Origin: Siphonodentalium dalli
Taxonomy: Eukaryota > Mollusca > Scaphopoda > Gadilida > Siphonodentaliidae
Length of the DNA: 64,000 bases
Reading direction: 5' to 3'
NCBI GenBank assembly: GCA_032622095.1
Contig: CP136064.1
Coordinates: 279,149,614-279,213,613, forward strand
Below, piece after piece: positions 62,361 through 64,000 of the stretch (positions within the stretch are counted from its first letter, which is position 1; each line of letters begins with the position of its first letter). A program made the translations under genes and the position numbers. The notes under the pieces were generated by a model. The model was not told the DNA's origin and searched no databases. It saw only the letters and a program-made list of their open reading frames with translations.

Positions 62361-64000
62361 TGTGTGTGTATAAGTATACAGCAAGTGGTTGTCATTGGTG
62401 TGTGTATAAGTATACAGCGAGTGGTTGTCATTGGTGTTTGTATAAGTATACAGCGAGTTGTTGTCATTGGTGTTTGTATAAGTATACAGCGAGTGGTTCT
62501 CATTGGTGCGTGTATAAGTATACAGCGAGTGGTTGTCATTGGTGTTTGTATAAGTATACAGCGAGTTGTTGTCATTGGTGTGTGTATAAGTATACAGCGA
62601 GTGGTTGTCATTTGTGTGTGTATAAGTATACAGCGAGTGGTTGTCATTGGTGTTTGTATAAGTATACAGCGAGTGGTTGTCATTGGTGTGTGTATAAGTA
62701 TACAGCGAGTGGTTCTCATTGGTGAGTGTATAAGTATACAGCGAGTGGTTGTCATTGGTGTTTGTATAAGTATACAGCGAGTGGTTGTCATTGGTGTTTG
62801 TATAAGTATACAGCAAGTGGTTGTCATTGGTGTGTATATAAGTATACAGCGAGTTGTTGTCATTGGTGTTTGTATAAGTATACAGCGAGTGGTTGTCATT
62901 GGTGTTTGTATAAGTATACAGCGAGTGGTTGTCATTGGTGTTTGTATAAGTATACAGCGAGTGGTTGTCATTGGTGTTTGTATAAGTATACAGCGAGTGG
63001 TTGTCATTGGTGTGTATATAAGTATACAGCGAGTTGTTGTCATTGGTGTTTGTATAAGTATACAGCGAGTGGTTGTCATTGGTGTTTGTATAAGTATACA
63101 GCGAGTGGTTGTCATTGGTGTGTATATAAGTATACAGCGAGTTGTTGTCATTGGTGTTTGTATAAGTATACAGCGAGTGGTTGTCATTGGTGTTTGTATA
63201 AGTATACAGCGAGTTGTTGTCATTGGTGTTTGTATAAGTATACAGCGAGTTGTTCTCAATGGTGTGTGTATAAGTATACAGCGAGTGGTTGTCATTGGTG
63301 TTTGTATAAGTATACAGCGAGTGGTTGTCATTGGTGTTTGTATAAGTATACAGCGAGTGGTTGTCATTGGTGTTTGTATAAGTATACAGCGAGTGGTTGT
63401 CATTGGTGTTTGTATAAGTATACAGCGAGTGGTTGTCATTGGTGTGTATATAAGTATACAGCGAGTTGTTGTCATTGGTGTTTGTATAAGTATACAGCGA
63501 GTGGTTGTCATTGGTGTTTGTATAAGTATACAGCGAGTGGTTGTCATTGGTGTGTATATAAGTATACAGCGAGTTGTTGTCATTGGTGTTTGTATAAGTA
63601 TACAGCGAGTGGTTGTCATTGGTGTTTGTATAAGTATACAGCGAGTTGTTGTCATTGGTGTTTGTATAAGTATACAGCGAGTGGTTGTCATTGGTGTTTG
63701 TATAAGTATACAGCGAGTGGTTGTCATTGGTGTGTATATAAGTATACAGCGAGTTGTTGTCATTGGTGTTTGTATAAGTATACAGCGAGTGGTTGTCATT
63801 GGTGTGTATATAAGTATACAGCGAGTTGTTGTCATTGGTGTTTGTATAAGTATACAGCGAGTGGTTGTCATTGGTGTTTGTATAAGTATACAGCGAGTTG
63901 TTGTCATTGGTGTTTGTATAAGTATACAGCGAGTGGTTGTCATTGGTGTTTGTATAAGTATACAGCGAGTTGTTGTCATTGGTGTTTGTATAAGTATACA
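62361..64000 (+). repeat. Subdomain 17: GAGTTGTTG and GTGTATATAAG units
   Basis: G21 to T (GAGTTGTTGTC) is common. All seven GTGTATATAAG linkers (62,831, 63,011, 63,119, 63,443, 63,551, 63,731, 63,803) are followed by GAGTTG in the same unit, so the variants travel together. A unique TTCTCAATGG lies near 63,253. The array runs off the window end at 64,000. Confidence 0.87.
62856..63682 (+). repeat. 432-bp (12-unit) tandem duplication
   Basis: Bases 62,856-63,250 are identical to 63,288-63,682, 395 bp at an offset of 432 bp. The left limit is 62,855 (T versus G) and the right limit 63,251 (T versus G). Confidence 0.92.

Larger units (their letters stand above)
1..64000 (+). repeat. 36-bp tandem satellite array, whole window
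   Basis: Every part of the window is a head-to-tail copy of one 36-bp unit, about 1,775 copies, all in one orientation. Most copies differ from the consensus at 0-4 positions. Rare length classes of 34, 35, 38 and 40 bp occur. No unique sequence, transposon remnant, inversion or gene was seen, and both ends are inside the array. The consensus contains 8 A, 3 C, 11 G and 14 T on the + strand. Array size and nested homogenised blocks resemble eukaryotic heterochromatic satellites; that assignment is inference. I do not recognise the unit as a named satellite family. Confidence 0.98.

Noticed and set aside
1-64000. CRISPR array (repeat length near 36 bp)
   Set aside because: Units abut directly with no unique spacers between them, copy number is far too high, and no cas gene or leader is present.
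1-64000. Telomeric repeat (GT-rich strand)
   Set aside because: Telomere repeats are usually 5-8 bp (up to about 25 bp in some yeasts) with G-runs; this unit is 36 bp and has no GGG run in the consensus. A subtelomeric location remains possible.
1-64000. Plasmid or phage replication iterons
   Set aside because: Iterons occur in small groups beside a rep gene; roughly 1,775 copies without any gene does not fit.
1-64000. tRNA, rRNA or other structured RNA genes
   Set aside because: No segment departs from the 36-bp pattern for longer than a few bases, so there is no room for such a gene.

Overview
The whole 64,000-base window is one uninterrupted tandem satellite (minisatellite-type) array. 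A 36-bp unit is repeated head to tail, always in the same orientation, about 1,775 times. Both window ends lie inside the repeat, so the array is longer than the window. I found no protein-coding gene, RNA gene, transposon or unique-sequence island. The many long open frames arise because 36 bp is exactly 12 codons and the consensus has no stop in four of its six frames.

A megasatellite-scale array with local homogenisation and nested higher-order repeats (HORs) suggests eukaryotic heterochromatin (centromeric, pericentromeric, subtelomeric or sex-chromosome type) read through by long-read assembly. I do not recognise the unit as a named satellite, and nothing here identifies the clade. The consensus unit (example at 78-113) is 39% GC, with 11 G and 3 C on the + strand. 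It carries a short dyad, TGTATA-AG-TATACA, that is almost invariant, plus an ATTGG (CCAAT on the other strand). Variation is concentrated between these two blocks and in the GT-rich linker.

Layout, by diagnostic variants (boundaries approximate): 1-1,340 CACGTGG and TAATT units; 1,341-4,120 mixed, with 216-bp HORs; 4,121-7,720 GCGCG, GAGGGG and TATATA units in a 1,152-bp HOR; 7,721-9,577 TCTCAT units; 9,578-12,811 a perfect 1,600-bp tandem duplication; 12,812-16,130 very homogeneous; 16,131-16,790 a cluster of 38-bp units; 16,791-22,430 blocks punctuated by 40-bp units; 22,431-29,220 the 35-bp (GCGATGG) zone; 29,221-31,430 GCGTG/GCTAG units; 31,431-38,250 GTATG, TATATA and GCCAG units with 34-bp units; 38,251-44,040 mixed, strictly 36 bp from about 39,310; 44,041-46,550 GTGAG units; 46,551-49,400 GGCTG units; 49,401-59,200 rich in 38-bp units; 59,201-62,360 GTTTG/GATG units, strictly 36 bp; 62,361-64,000 GAGTTG units.

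The array reads as a record of satellite evolution. Point variants, slippage variants (34, 35, 38 and 40 bp) and CpG-decay variants arose in single units and were then amplified locally as multi-unit blocks (periods seen: 146, 180, 216, 252, 296, 324, 360, 432, 518, 720, 1,152 and 1,600 bp). I found no evidence of an encoded biological system. The most interesting signals are the conserved dyad core, the CpG-linked variation, the hybrid-junction 40-bp units and the nested HORs.
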